In this document: positions 53,836-64,000 of the stretch, piece by piece
Layout: every line of letters begins with the position of its first letter
Position numbering within the stretch: position 1 is the first letter of the stretch
Assembly: GCA_963691815.1 (NCBI GenBank)
Contig: OY829646.1
Coordinates: 23,510,694 to 23,574,693, forward strand
Length of the DNA: 64,000 nt
Direction of reading: 5' to 3'
DNA from: Echiichthys vipera
Lineage: Eukaryota; Chordata; Actinopteri; Perciformes; Trachinidae
The notes under the pieces: model-generated
What the model saw: the letters and a program-made list of their open reading frames with translations, nothing else
Database searches by the model: none
What the model was told of the DNA's origin: nothing
Program-made: the position numbers and the translations under genes

Positions 53836-54220
53836 CAATCACCACAACCCCCCACCCCCCCATCCACCCCTTTCCCTCCATTGCAGCAACAGAGACACTG
53901 GTGGGTGGTGGGGCATCCACAACAAGTACAGTGTTTGGCCTTTCGAAGCCTCACCAGGGTTTAGGGAGCCAGTGGAGCATGGAGGCCAAGCAGAGCCCTA
54001 GGCCAAGAGCACCGAGTACATAGCACAGCCTGGGTTGGAGACCTCTCTGGTATGCAGGGAGGTCAGAGCAGAGAGCGGACTGGTGAGGAAGTAATGTAGA
54101 TGCCCTGAGACCTGAGCTTTACAGGTCCTGGAGGAAGAAAGAGTACCGTCACAAACATCCATGAAAAAGGCAAAGCTTAAGTGAAAGTTCAATTTTCAAT
54201 GAGGAAAATACCGTCTTAAT

Positions 54221-54248
54221 GTGTGTGTGTGTGTGTGTGTGTGTGTGT
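54221..54248. repeat. (GT)n microsatellite
   Basis: Fourteen GT units. Confidence 0.93.
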
Positions 54249-54359
54249 CAGAATGAATGAGTGCAAAGGACAACGGAAATGAGTAACATCGAGGAAGTTG
54301 ATAAAAACAAAATGGCAGATGGGAAAAAAAAGAATAAACGGCATCCATTTCGGGAATAC

Positions 54360-54560
54360 GAAATATAGATTATTATGTCCAATTTACATACAGCGCCAGT
54401 GCTTCAAAGAGACTGGTGTCATGTTAGTGCTCCGGTGCCAGGCGTAATGAAGAGCCCCCCTCCCACTGTCTCAGGACAGGCCCAGTGGCAGGGTATCAGG
54501 TAGACTAAGGTCCCATATAAAAGCGGCCCCTATGAATTATAAATCATAGGCCACTGGAGC
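54360..54560. promoter_or_regulatory. Candidate conserved non-coding element with AT palindrome
   Basis: Repeat-free block ending in a 22-bp near-palindrome at 54529-54550 (CCTATGA...TCATAGG around ATTATAAA), two central positions breaking symmetry. Such dyads can bind dimeric factors; function is inference. Confidence 0.3.
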
Positions 54561-55070
54561 CACAGCCTGTGGGATACAGAGGGGGTAAGAGGGACTATAT
54601 TCCCGGAACAAAGGACAGCAATGGGAGGGGGTAAGGCAGAGAACTGGTGGGTTAGTGTCATACAGGAAAAGTTAAAGAAGAAACTGATAATTTGATGTTG
54701 CGTTATTGCTTTCAGTCTAACACAGTGGTAATGATGTTACATTTTCAAACAACCAGTCTGTACAGTGCATTTATACTATATTTATTTTCCTATTTACTTA
54801 AAACTGTAGAAATATGTTCCACATTGTACCTCATGGGGAGGCGATAGGAGGGGCTTAGATTTCTGAATATTTTTTCCACCATTTTGTGTATTGGCACACA
54901 CGAGAATAAGCAAGAGTGCACATGCTCTGCTTTATGCTTGTGTTCATGTGAAAAGATTTCTGAACCAGCTGGAGTTTTCTGGTCCTTGCCAATGGTCAGT
55001 GGGTTGTGGGCCTGGTTCAGTCAGAGGTGATTGAATAGAAATATTGTTTTTTTTTTCTTTTTTTTTCATT

Positions 55071-55082
55071 GGGGGGGGGGGG
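55071..55082. repeat. Poly(G) tract, 12 nt
   Basis: Uninterrupted G run at the edge of the following candidate regulatory block. Confidence 0.85.
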
Positions 55083-55089
55083 CTGCTGA

Positions 55090-55380
55090 TGAAAGGTTGA
55101 TTGATATGGTGTCAGGCGCTCTGTGATGGATTAAATTGTGTGTGCAGACGTGGCCCTGGCCAGTCATGGCTGTTGCTGCCTTTTCCGCCAGCCACTGCTG
55201 CGGCAGCTTTAAGAAAATTTGATTTTCGCAGCTCAGAAACACACGGCAGCCCCTTTCTCTCCGCTGCCTGACTTCCATTTAGTTTGAGAGTGCACAAGTG
55301 ATTCTTTATTGGATGAAATCTGCGCCGGATTGGATAAAGTGTTAGAGCGCTGAGCCATCTATCACTATCACCGCCCCAGC
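55090..55380. promoter_or_regulatory. Candidate enhancer-like element with PBX/HOX-like sites
   Basis: TGATTGAT (55098-55105) and TGATGGAT (55124-55131, followed by TAAA) both match the known PBX-HOX bipartite site form TGATNNAT. The block is repeat-free with balanced composition. The short minus-strand frames through it (55066-55297) show no domain. Function is inference. Confidence 0.35.
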
Positions 55381-58300
55381 CCCAGTTTCATTTTAAGAGA
55401 AAAGAATGAAAGCAGAAAAAAACAGAGAAGAAGAAGAAGAAAAACAGACAGCCATAGGATGTTGGAGATTTGAAAATTAACTGTGGCAAGGAAAAAAAAA
55501 AGATCTATCCTCCAACCACTAAGCCTGTTTCCTCTGTTGAAGGATACCAAGCTTTTTACTGTAGAGATGCCTCAGAGAGTCACTAGTCTACTCCTAATGT
55601 CTGCTGACCCGCCCACACATGTTCACACCCTACTTCATAGGTGAAGTTCCTCTCACATAAGCCATTTTTCACATATGAACTCCGGAGAATACCATGAGAA
55701 TCAGGGCCTTGAATAGGCCAAAAAATGAACAGCTGTATTCCCATATGGTCCCACTCGGAGATTAAACGGTCTTTGTACTAAGGAGCTGGGAGGATACTGA
55801 ATCAAACATTTGTGTTCTTACATACAGCCCTGCCGGGTAATGTCTAGATGTGTGAAAGGGGCTATACTGCCGCAGTAACTACGAAATATTTTAAACAACA
55901 AAAAATGGCTTTAAAGTTTGTTTACTGTCCCAACAAATTAAGATTTGGCACATCTTTGATAGATTATGGTATCACTGGTTTGTCATGGTATAATTTTATA
56001 TCAATTAATCTTTATCTCCATACTTTCAGGCCCGAAACTGTGCAGAACTCATATGATTATTAGTGACTTTGTAGTTACTGCACTACAAAATACTGTGCTT
56101 TGTAGGGGAGCATAGCTTTATTGCTTTTCCTGCTTATATGACCCTTCACACAAGTCTGACATTTTGTGATACTAGAATGAACTGAGAAGAATTTACCATG
56201 TGGTAGGTAGGATACATTTCAATGTCAGTTGGAGCTTAAGACTACCTACAAAAACATGATAGTGTACTTAAAGTAGATCTTGTGTGCCAAAACTGTAGCA
56301 ATAAAGGAGCTGGTTCTGTGAGGTTGCTCTTGCAGTGATAACACTTTGAGATGGTGACCTGATCTTGCTATATGGACTTCACCAGCATCCGAGCCTTACA
56401 TGCTTTCTGATTATTTTTTGTTGTTGTATCAGATCTATTAAAGCATTATTTTGTGATTAGTATTCATAGCTTGGGTTTATGTAAAGCTTTAAAGAATGGA
56501 GCTATTTTAAAACAAGTATGGCATTTTGGATCCATCCATTCACTTCATTCAGTCAGACTGTGTTTTCTGAGAGTGGGGAAACAGCAGTTTGACAAAGCCC
56601 CTGACCCAACAAGCCACCACCCTGGTCACCCCAACCTTCATAAGTTTAGTCAACTCATCAGGCTTGATCTCTCAACCATAGCCCAGCCCAACACGGCTCA
56701 GTCTGAACCTGTGAATTAGTCAGACTTGTTTGTTTGTGCACATTGGACCATCACTTTTTCATTCATTTTTAAACACTATCCCTTATGTCCCCCTGTCTGT
56801 CCATTAGTGCTCTGCTCTATAAAGCAAATGGCCATGAATTTACCTCAGGGCGATGCAGGCGAGCAATGGAAGGGAGGAAGAGAAGAAATAAGAGCTGGGG
56901 GAGAAAGGAGGCAAAAATTGTGAAACTCCTATGTATTTCATTTCATCTTACATAATTCATTTTGAAATGCATCTTGGATGATGTAAATCTGTTCAGAGGC
57001 ACCCTCTACTCCAAGCCTTTACCCTTAAATGTCTCTGTGGTTGGAGTGTCCTGAGGCAGTTCAGACCCACCAGCCTCCCCCCCAGCCTTAATAAATCATT
57101 ATGGAGCAGAGCCGTACTTATCAAGCTGGTCAGAGACCTCTAATGAGCGCAGGGACCATGACTCCGCACAGCCCCAGAAATATTTTAGTAAGAGCATATT
57201 TAAACACACACTACTCAGGATGTATGACCACATTGGTGAGCCCCTCGTATCACATCAGCAGCATGAATAGCAGGCCCAAGACCACGGACTCTGGGATCCA
57301 CACATTGTCTTCTAGCCTGACTTGTCCACTGGCCAATGATGAGTGCCCTCTATGGAGTGCTTGGATTATTTCCTGGATTCCGATGGCTCCCATGGGGCCT
57401 TATGAACTTTACTCTTATGCCCTGGTTATGATGGCCCTTCAGAGAAGAGAACATCCTGGCAAGTCAGACTTAGGTTGTCTCCCTGAATAATGATCTCCTG
57501 CTTCTTTATGTGTATTTTGTGCTTTATGTGTGCATTTGAATAGGCAGAAAGAATTATGAAAATCGACATGCTTCTTTGATGCAAATCTGTAACCAAGACA
57601 CAAATCAGCATTTTGTCAAAGTAAGAACATTTTTCTTTTTTAAAATAAAACTTCACCCACTGATCTCATTATTCCTTTGAACTAAAATCAAATAGCTCAC
57701 TCTTCTCTATATCTCAGGTTGAATTAATTGATGAAATCAGATGCTGTACTGTTTGATTGAAATGAAACACAAGTTTAAATAGCTGTACAATAGAAACACT
57801 TTGTTTTAAATATCACTTTTCTTTATAACAGCTTGGTCAAATCAAACAGTTTTGTGATTGACAGATTTGTAGCTTGTATTGTGTGAGTGAATTCACTACT
57901 ATTATACCTTTTTTTAAAAAAAAGGAATTCATGTAATTCAAAGCAGTAGGTAAGACATTTTGAGGTAAAATGAGAAAAAGAAAGAGATCGTGTCACAGGT
58001 TGAGGCCAGTATCTTTGATACAGGCAGACTATCATTATTAGAGAAATGCTCAGGCTCTCAGCCATGACTTTACCTTTCCAAAATTCCTGACCTGGGATAA
58101 TGGCAAGTACATTGTTAATACATTACTTTTGAATAAGTTTGAAAATTACTTAGAGCAATGAATGAAGCCAGAATGAGCAAGGACTCACTGACAGTATGAA
58201 CAAAAGGTAGGAAAGTCTTTCTTTTATGTTCCTTTTTTAAGTTTTCAACATCCAATACTGCAGAAAACTAAGAAAAAAAATCATTACGCTGTTGTTTCAT

Positions 58301-59028
58301 CCTAGTCTTTTCTTCCCCACCACAGAAACACTGGGCTGATAAAAGATGACTAAAAACTAAAACCGACCATGCTACGTACTTCTTCTCTTTCCTCTTCTCT
58401 TCAACTTTTATTTTTAATGGAAAATTGGCCCTGAGCTCGTTTACTCAGGAACAGAGGGATATAAATGTTTTAAAATTTAACCAAAAAAGAAAAAGAAAGG
58501 GAAGAAAATGGAATGGAAGGAGGGAAGGATAGGTATTATGAGAAAGATTTAATCTTAATAATTCATAAAGCAGTCCTTCAATTCCATTTTTCTCTCTGCT
58601 GACTGGTGTTTGATGAAGATACAGACTTTCTCTCTGCTGGGCTCCAGCGCGGTAAATGTTGTGCGGTGAAGATAGGCCTCTGATAAGGCCAATATATGAG
58701 ACACTTACCAGAGCCAGTGGGGAAACGGCATTTACCCAGGCAGAACATAGGGGAGGAGTACAGAGCAGGACCAGATCAGAAATAAGGTTAGGATGGCAGG
58801 AAAGGCCTGAGGGAAACCAGAAGACAACAACTCTGATTGTAGCACCTGGGGTCACAGGGTCAGTGACAGGCCGGGACATGGATATTTGAAGCCTTGAGAA
58901 CCTATGTTTGCTTATATAGAAATTAAGTTGAAACTTATTCGAAGCCGAAAATTGTATCATTTTTGTCCAGAATTCACAGTGAAATGTACGGTGGTTTGTG
59001 AAATTATGAGAGAAAATGGATAGGATGA
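55381..59028. other. Non-coding DNA
   Basis: No gene found. Frames at 57101-57490 (129 codons, plus) and 58445-58960 (171 codons, minus) have no recognisable family. 55600-55860 may be repeat-derived; 57085-57470 may be conserved non-coding DNA. Confidence 0.35.
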
Positions 59029-59047
59029 GAGACAGAGAGAGAGAGAC

Positions 59048-59112
<65 letters not shown>
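59029..59112. repeat. (GA)n microsatellite
   Basis: About 40 GA units with GACA interruptions at the start. Confidence 0.95.
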
Positions 59113-59116
<4 letters not shown>

Positions 59117-60006
59117 GGGCTTTGCTGCTCTGTGGTACAGCCCTCTGATCTCCTTTTAAGTTATGGCCCAGCATGCGCAGCAACATAGCCAGTCAAACCT
59201 GGAGCCCCCTAGGGTTCAAGCTCAGCTCAAATGGTTCTCCTCTCTGAGGCTCCTCTGCGTAACCGCCAGGCCACGGCTCCTTTCCGCCTCAGTGATCACA
59301 CACACACCCTCCCCGACCAGAGCTCGCATGTTGACACTGTGTTTGAGGAAGCATTCTGTGATAATGTCCCAGTATTGATCAGCTATCTGTGATGATAGCT
59401 GTTGGGAAAACGACCTGAATTTAATCTGGAATCATTGTTAGGTCTGGATACTGGACAGGTGACCAAGCCTACGGTCTACCATAATGGGGGCGAGGGTGTT
59501 GGGGTCCCAGGGTTCACCAAAGGTGAGGGACCCTCCTTCCCATCTGTAGTACTGGGAGTCAAGTTCAGCCAGAGGGTCTTTGGGGGACTGGAGGTCTGGA
59601 CGCCATGTCCATCTGGATCAATCTGCATATAGAGGCCAGATGACTGAAACGGCCCCTCCTGGTTAGTGACAGGAGAAGATGGCTGAAGGGGACAGTTGAT
59701 TTGGGAAATGTGATTTTTCTAAGCAGCAGAGAACTCAACTGCTAGCCTTTATATTTGCTTAATGCAATGCAAATTGATTTTCAACATCACCATCACTGCT
59801 TATATCTCACTGGTTCATGTTTATTTGACTTACACTATGTATGTAATGGAGGGGTGCGGTTAATAATTACTTTATTTAAAAAAAAAGAAATGACATTGAA
59901 ATAAAGTGACAGTGAACTTGTAACTTGGAAACACTTTTGAAGCACATTTGAATATAATTTTTAACTTATGGTGGATGCTGACACATTTGTGTTATTTGCA
60001 AGATGT
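59113..60006. other. Non-coding DNA
   Basis: No gene found. The 76-codon plus frame at 59402-59632 has no recognisable domain. Confidence 0.4.
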
Positions 60007-60044
<38 letters not shown>

Positions 60045-60071
60045 CGTGCGTGCGCGCGTGTGTGTGTGTGT
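60007..60071. repeat. Imperfect (GT)n/(GTGC)n microsatellite
   Basis: GT units with a GTGC block in the middle. Confidence 0.93.
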
Positions 60072-60074
60072 TTT

Positions 60075-60345
60075 TTAAGGCATTCATGAGATTAGTGTGA
60101 CCCCCTTGTCCCCCCTGAATGTGCAGAGGCCAGGCACACTGCCGCCGCTCATATGCATCTCTTTTATTGTCTATTGTGTGTAATCACAGTCCTCTCGCTT
60201 CTCGGTGCCAGACTTTTGACCTTTTTTATTTTGATGTTCATTTTAAACTGCCCCACAACCCAACAGGCATCAGACTACTGAGCAGATGTGCAGTGGGACA
60301 GCCCCTGAATGCTAATGAGGGCTCCTCAAACACCAAATCCTTTTC
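60075..60345. promoter_or_regulatory. Candidate enhancer-like element with POU- and SOX-like motifs
   Basis: ATATGCAT (60151-60158) is a POU-type octamer variant; TTATTGTCTATTGTGTG (60164-60180) holds two ATTGT cores of SOX type in the same orientation, and TGTAATCA follows. The block is repeat-free. Function is inference. Confidence 0.35.
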
Positions 60346-60691
60346 CTAGTCTTGATGAGAGAATGAGAAAGTAGTTTAAGGCATGTTGACTCCAATTTTA
60401 GTGAAATTATTGATTTATCAAAAAAAGCATTAATTATGCTTAGAACTCATAATGTGAGGCATAGGCCAAGTGTGTGTTTGTCAGCATCAGTGTGCGCATG
60501 CTGTGCATGTCTCTAACATGCAAGTGTGTGCATGTGCGTTGGGGCCGTTTATGTGTCTGAGTATGTGTCCCCGTGCTAGACAAAGCATGCTACTCCTTGG
60601 CAGTTCCCCCCTGTCACTGCAGAGGCCTCAGTGTGAGTGCGAGTATGTGATCAATCTCACGTGGACCAGTCATGGTGTCAGGGCAGCAGTG

Positions 60692-60698
<7 letters not shown>

Positions 60699-60732
<34 letters not shown>

Positions 60733-60800
60733 CTCTCCCTCTCTCTCCCTCTCTCTCCCTCTCTTCTCTCTCCTCGTCTCCCATTTCTCTTCCTCTTTCT
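60699..60800. repeat. (CT)n-rich microsatellite
   Basis: A run of pure CT units followed by CTCC/CTTC-interrupted polypyrimidine. Confidence 0.93.
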
Positions 60801-61074
60801 CTTTTGCTCCTCTCCATCCATCCTTCTCTTCTCTTTGACTGTGGGGCAGTAGGAGTGCTGGGTCAGGAGCGAGCCTATAGAGCACCCATCTTTCTGGAGG
60901 ATAATTAATGCATGCCAAGCTGGAAGGCTGATCCCCCGCCACCGGACTGCTCCAAAACAGGTACCTGTGCCTTCGTTTTCTGTGGAGCTGCCCTGCTCAG
61001 TTTCACTTTTGTCAACTGAGCTTTGCTGACTGACTGATTTGCTGACCAGCACTCACTCATGCTTTCACTTTTAC

Positions 61075-61101
61075 ACACTGTCTCTCCCTCCCCTCCTTCC
61101 T

Positions 61102-61190
<89 letters not shown>

Positions 61191-61237
61191 ATCCCTCCCT
61201 CTTTCTCTCTCTCTATCTCTCTCTCTCTTTCTCTCTT

Positions 61238-61308
<71 letters not shown>
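61075..61308. repeat. Long (CT)n polypyrimidine tract
   Basis: Two long (CT)n blocks (about 61105-61186 and 61250-61308) joined by CATCATATCC and imperfect CT/CTTT units; nearly 230 bases of pyrimidines on one strand. Confidence 0.96.
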
Positions 61309-61311
<3 letters not shown>

Positions 61312-64000
61312 ACACAAGGCTCTGTTACTCGCCATTACAGAGTAACTTTTGTTTTTAATAGTATTTGCTGAAGTGAGAACAGCTCGGTTTCCATCTTGAT
61401 CTACATTGTGTGGGTTTACAGGTGTAGAGTTAGCGAGACACGTTTTATGCTCTCAGGTGGCAAATGTCATGTTTTTCAAGTTGAAGTGGGTTGTCTTTAC
61501 TGCTCTGGGCTGTACTAGGTGCTTCTACACCTCTGATCGCCTCTGATCGACTTTCTCAAAGGTTACAGCGTTTCTCTTTTCTGTGATTTTGTGTATTTGA
61601 TGTGTTATTCCTCGCTGAGATAAAACCCAAAATATGTGGCGAACTGTGATGATTCTGAAGCAGTTAAAACTGTTGATTGCTTTGCAACATTGTTACTTTT
61701 AACCCTGAAGGGGTTACTGAAATGTTGCATATTTGAATGCTAGAAATACTAGAAATAGGAAGATATTCATTTTTATTATTAGTTTTTTCTTAAAGGAAGT
61801 AATGATTAGTAAACTCTCATTTACCAAAATTACCGAGAAATAATATTTCCAATATTTCTAATTCATTTCTTGCCTTTTAATATTTATAATACATTTGGAT
61901 TTTTAACATAGTAGTGCATTAGCTAATACTGTGACAGACATGGTAGTTTTCTCTGATTGTTGGTTTATTAACAGGCATTCAACATATTCAACTTAGTGAA
62001 AGAACATAAAATGGATATTGCTTTAGTTTTAGTTCCTATGTCAATGTAAAGTGAGTTGTGTCCGTTAGTTTGTATTGACAGACTGCATCAACTTTTAGAC
62101 TCCAGTAGGTGTGTAGACAAGCAGCTACTTCTGAGGGAAGAGGAAAGTGTTTTCTTGCAAATATCTCTTTCATTTTTCGAAGAGATATTTTTCTAAACAC
62201 ACAGTCAGCACAAAAATTCATGGTATAGGTTCAGTTCTGGAAGCTCGGAAACAGGGTTCATTTGGAAAGCACATGATGTCTTTCAGATGATGTCTTTCAG
62301 GAATCTCAATCTTTTTCATGCTCAAGTACCCACCTGTCACCACGTATGGTGTTGTATTGTAATATAACTTAAACACGTTAGCATTCCATTTATTAGATGA
62401 GGTTAGGTGACCCATTTAGGAGTTGTTTTAAACTTAATTTACACGTACACACACACCAGTCCAAAAGGTTAATGGCTGACAAATTAACCCCTGCAGCATT
62501 ATCTTACAAATGGCCTGCAGCATATGATAACCTATAATCAATATCACCAATTATGTGTCAGACAGAGGCTATTGGCCGTGACCTGTCTCTCAGGAAGAGA
62601 CTTTCTGAGGAAACAGGATCTCTTCCACTATGCAGATGCAAGATCTCTCCCTTTCTGATGTCATTACAGACACCTGGGACCAACTATCATGCACTGACTG
62701 CATCTCTTCATCTGATTGGGTTCTTTCTACTCTTCCTCTTCATCCTTGTACCATCTACACCTACATCTTCATTTTCTTTTTCTTTCTCTCTCTCTTTTTG
62801 AAGTCTTTTTTTAAAAGAAAATTGATAAAAAGTTTGTGTCCCTTCAGTAAACGGTATGCATTTTTTGAATATCTCATACATATTTCCACACATGACAATT
62901 TGTCTTTTACTTCAATGAACAGATGAAATTGTTTCATCCCTTAAAATACCTGAAACACATTTTTTTTGGTTCAAATTAAATTTTTATGATCTCAGATATT
63001 ATCCTTGATATTTATTTTCTATTGAATTACAAAAAATATTTCAGATATGTTTGTTCATAATATATACATACTTTAATAAATTGCTTCCTTGAAGTCAGGA
63101 AAACTGCACGTTTGTTTCTTCTCTGGCATTCTCTGAAATCTTTTTGGACAACCCGTTAACATCTCAAGTACAAATCATCACAGGAATCTGGTCCAAGAAC
63201 TAAGCTTTGTGTTGCATTTCAAACAAAATCATGTGATAGTGTTCATTCCTGAAAGCAGTAGCATCTTGCACATAATGAAAGTGAACAGGCCATCTCACAT
63301 ATCCGAGTGTTATGTACAAGTACAGAATTATTTTTTTTAATTTGATTTTAATTTAATTTAATTTGCAAGGAAGAAATCGATATATACACTTACACAAACA
63401 TGTACTGAAACTTTTACCAAATGGACATCAAATAATCACTTTGTGCCGGATAACTGCAGGCTTCTTGACTAATAATGGCATATGACATTTTTTGTTGTTA
63501 ATTAAGTTGAGCTACTAAATTGCATGTTATACCTTGTAGTTTTTGATTTTAAAGAATAATCGTGTTCATAACTAAAAGTGGGTGGCTAAGGCTTCTGGTT
63601 GCTTGAAGTAAGAAGAACATTTGTCTAATTGGGGCCCCCACTCAGCACACAGCCTCCAATATAGTGTAGGTTTTCAGTTTTAAAAATGAAAGGTCATTGA
63701 TTTGTATGTTCTTTCAGTGATTAAACAATTTTAACCGAAAGTTAAAAAACAACCTTCAACTGAGGCACATATGAGCCATATATATTTATGAAATGCATGA
63801 CAAGACTTCTTCTTGTAAACAATGTGATTAAAAAACAAATTCAATTCTAGATTTCTGCTTTAAGTTAAAGTTTAAATTCATATTGACACTTTTCATTTTT
63901 ATTTCTGACAGCTGTTTACTGTACAAAATTGGCTAATCATTTAGATATCGATAATAATAATGACAATAAAAATAATGATTTTTTTAAAATAATCATATTA
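61309..64000. other. Non-coding AT-rich DNA
   Basis: No gene, RNA gene or named repeat recognised. A 14-bp tandem (ATGATGTCTTTCAG, two copies) lies at about 62274-62301, and an (ATTTA)-rich stretch at 63335-63365. Confidence 0.4.

Noticed and set aside
57101..57490. 129-codon plus-strand frame
   Set aside because: No family resemblance; the underlying DNA looks more like conserved non-coding sequence.
58445..58960. 171-codon minus-strand frame
   Set aside because: No recognisable domain, no splice or promoter context, composition like random non-coding DNA.
60614..61371. Ser-Leu or Arg-Glu rich frames, also at 11349-12073, 29520-29819 and 59004-59186
   Set aside because: Produced by (CT)n/(GA)n tracts; not genes.

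Overview
The window looks like nuclear DNA of a ray-finned (teleost, probably percomorph) fish. The evidence is the AT-rich non-coding background, the very dense and long (CA)n/(GT)n, (GA)n/(CT)n and (TA)n microsatellites, and several transposon families whose ends I recognise as typical of teleost genomes. I find no intact protein-coding gene, no rRNA or tRNA gene, no CRISPR array and no prokaryotic feature. The window most likely lies in a gene desert or a very large intron; the host locus cannot be named from sequence alone.

Layout. 1-7080: unique-looking non-coding DNA with a PIF/Harbinger-like remnant (691-842) and microsatellites. 7081-11908: two head-to-tail, minus-strand copies of one non-LTR retrotransposon. 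The longer copy keeps remnants of an N-terminal zinc finger, a reverse transcriptase with YMDD, a C-terminal CCHC knuckle and a restriction-like (PD-(D/E)XK type) endonuclease. The other copy is 5'-truncated, keeps only the C-terminal part, and abuts a (TA)n(GA)n microsatellite. Both are broken by stops and frameshifts. 12-21.5 kb: unique DNA with two hAT-like non-autonomous elements (13144-13449 and 21018-21387) and a LINE-like 3' tail. 21.5-28.7 kb: a repeat cluster with a dispersed repeat copy, a second copy split by an 857-bp PIF/Harbinger-like element (23385-24241), a dead Tc1 transposon with 85-bp terminal inverted repeats (26416-27625), and a hAT-like end. 29-39.6 kb: mostly unique sequence with very long dinucleotide arrays and a hAT-like element with a perfect 8-bp target duplication (37052-37346). 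39.6-41.3 kb: a MITE-like element beside a third copy of the dispersed repeat, interrupted by another hAT-like element. 46-47.9 kb: a repeat cluster holding a 65-bp-arm inverted repeat. 48-64 kb: mostly unique DNA with several stretches that look like conserved non-coding elements (POU-, SOX- and PBX/HOX-like motifs), a 28-bp-arm hairpin and more microsatellites.

No genes here work together as a system. The recoverable biology is the history of mobile elements (nested insertions, target-site duplications, loss of coding capacity) and a set of candidate cis-regulatory elements that can only be tested by comparative alignment.
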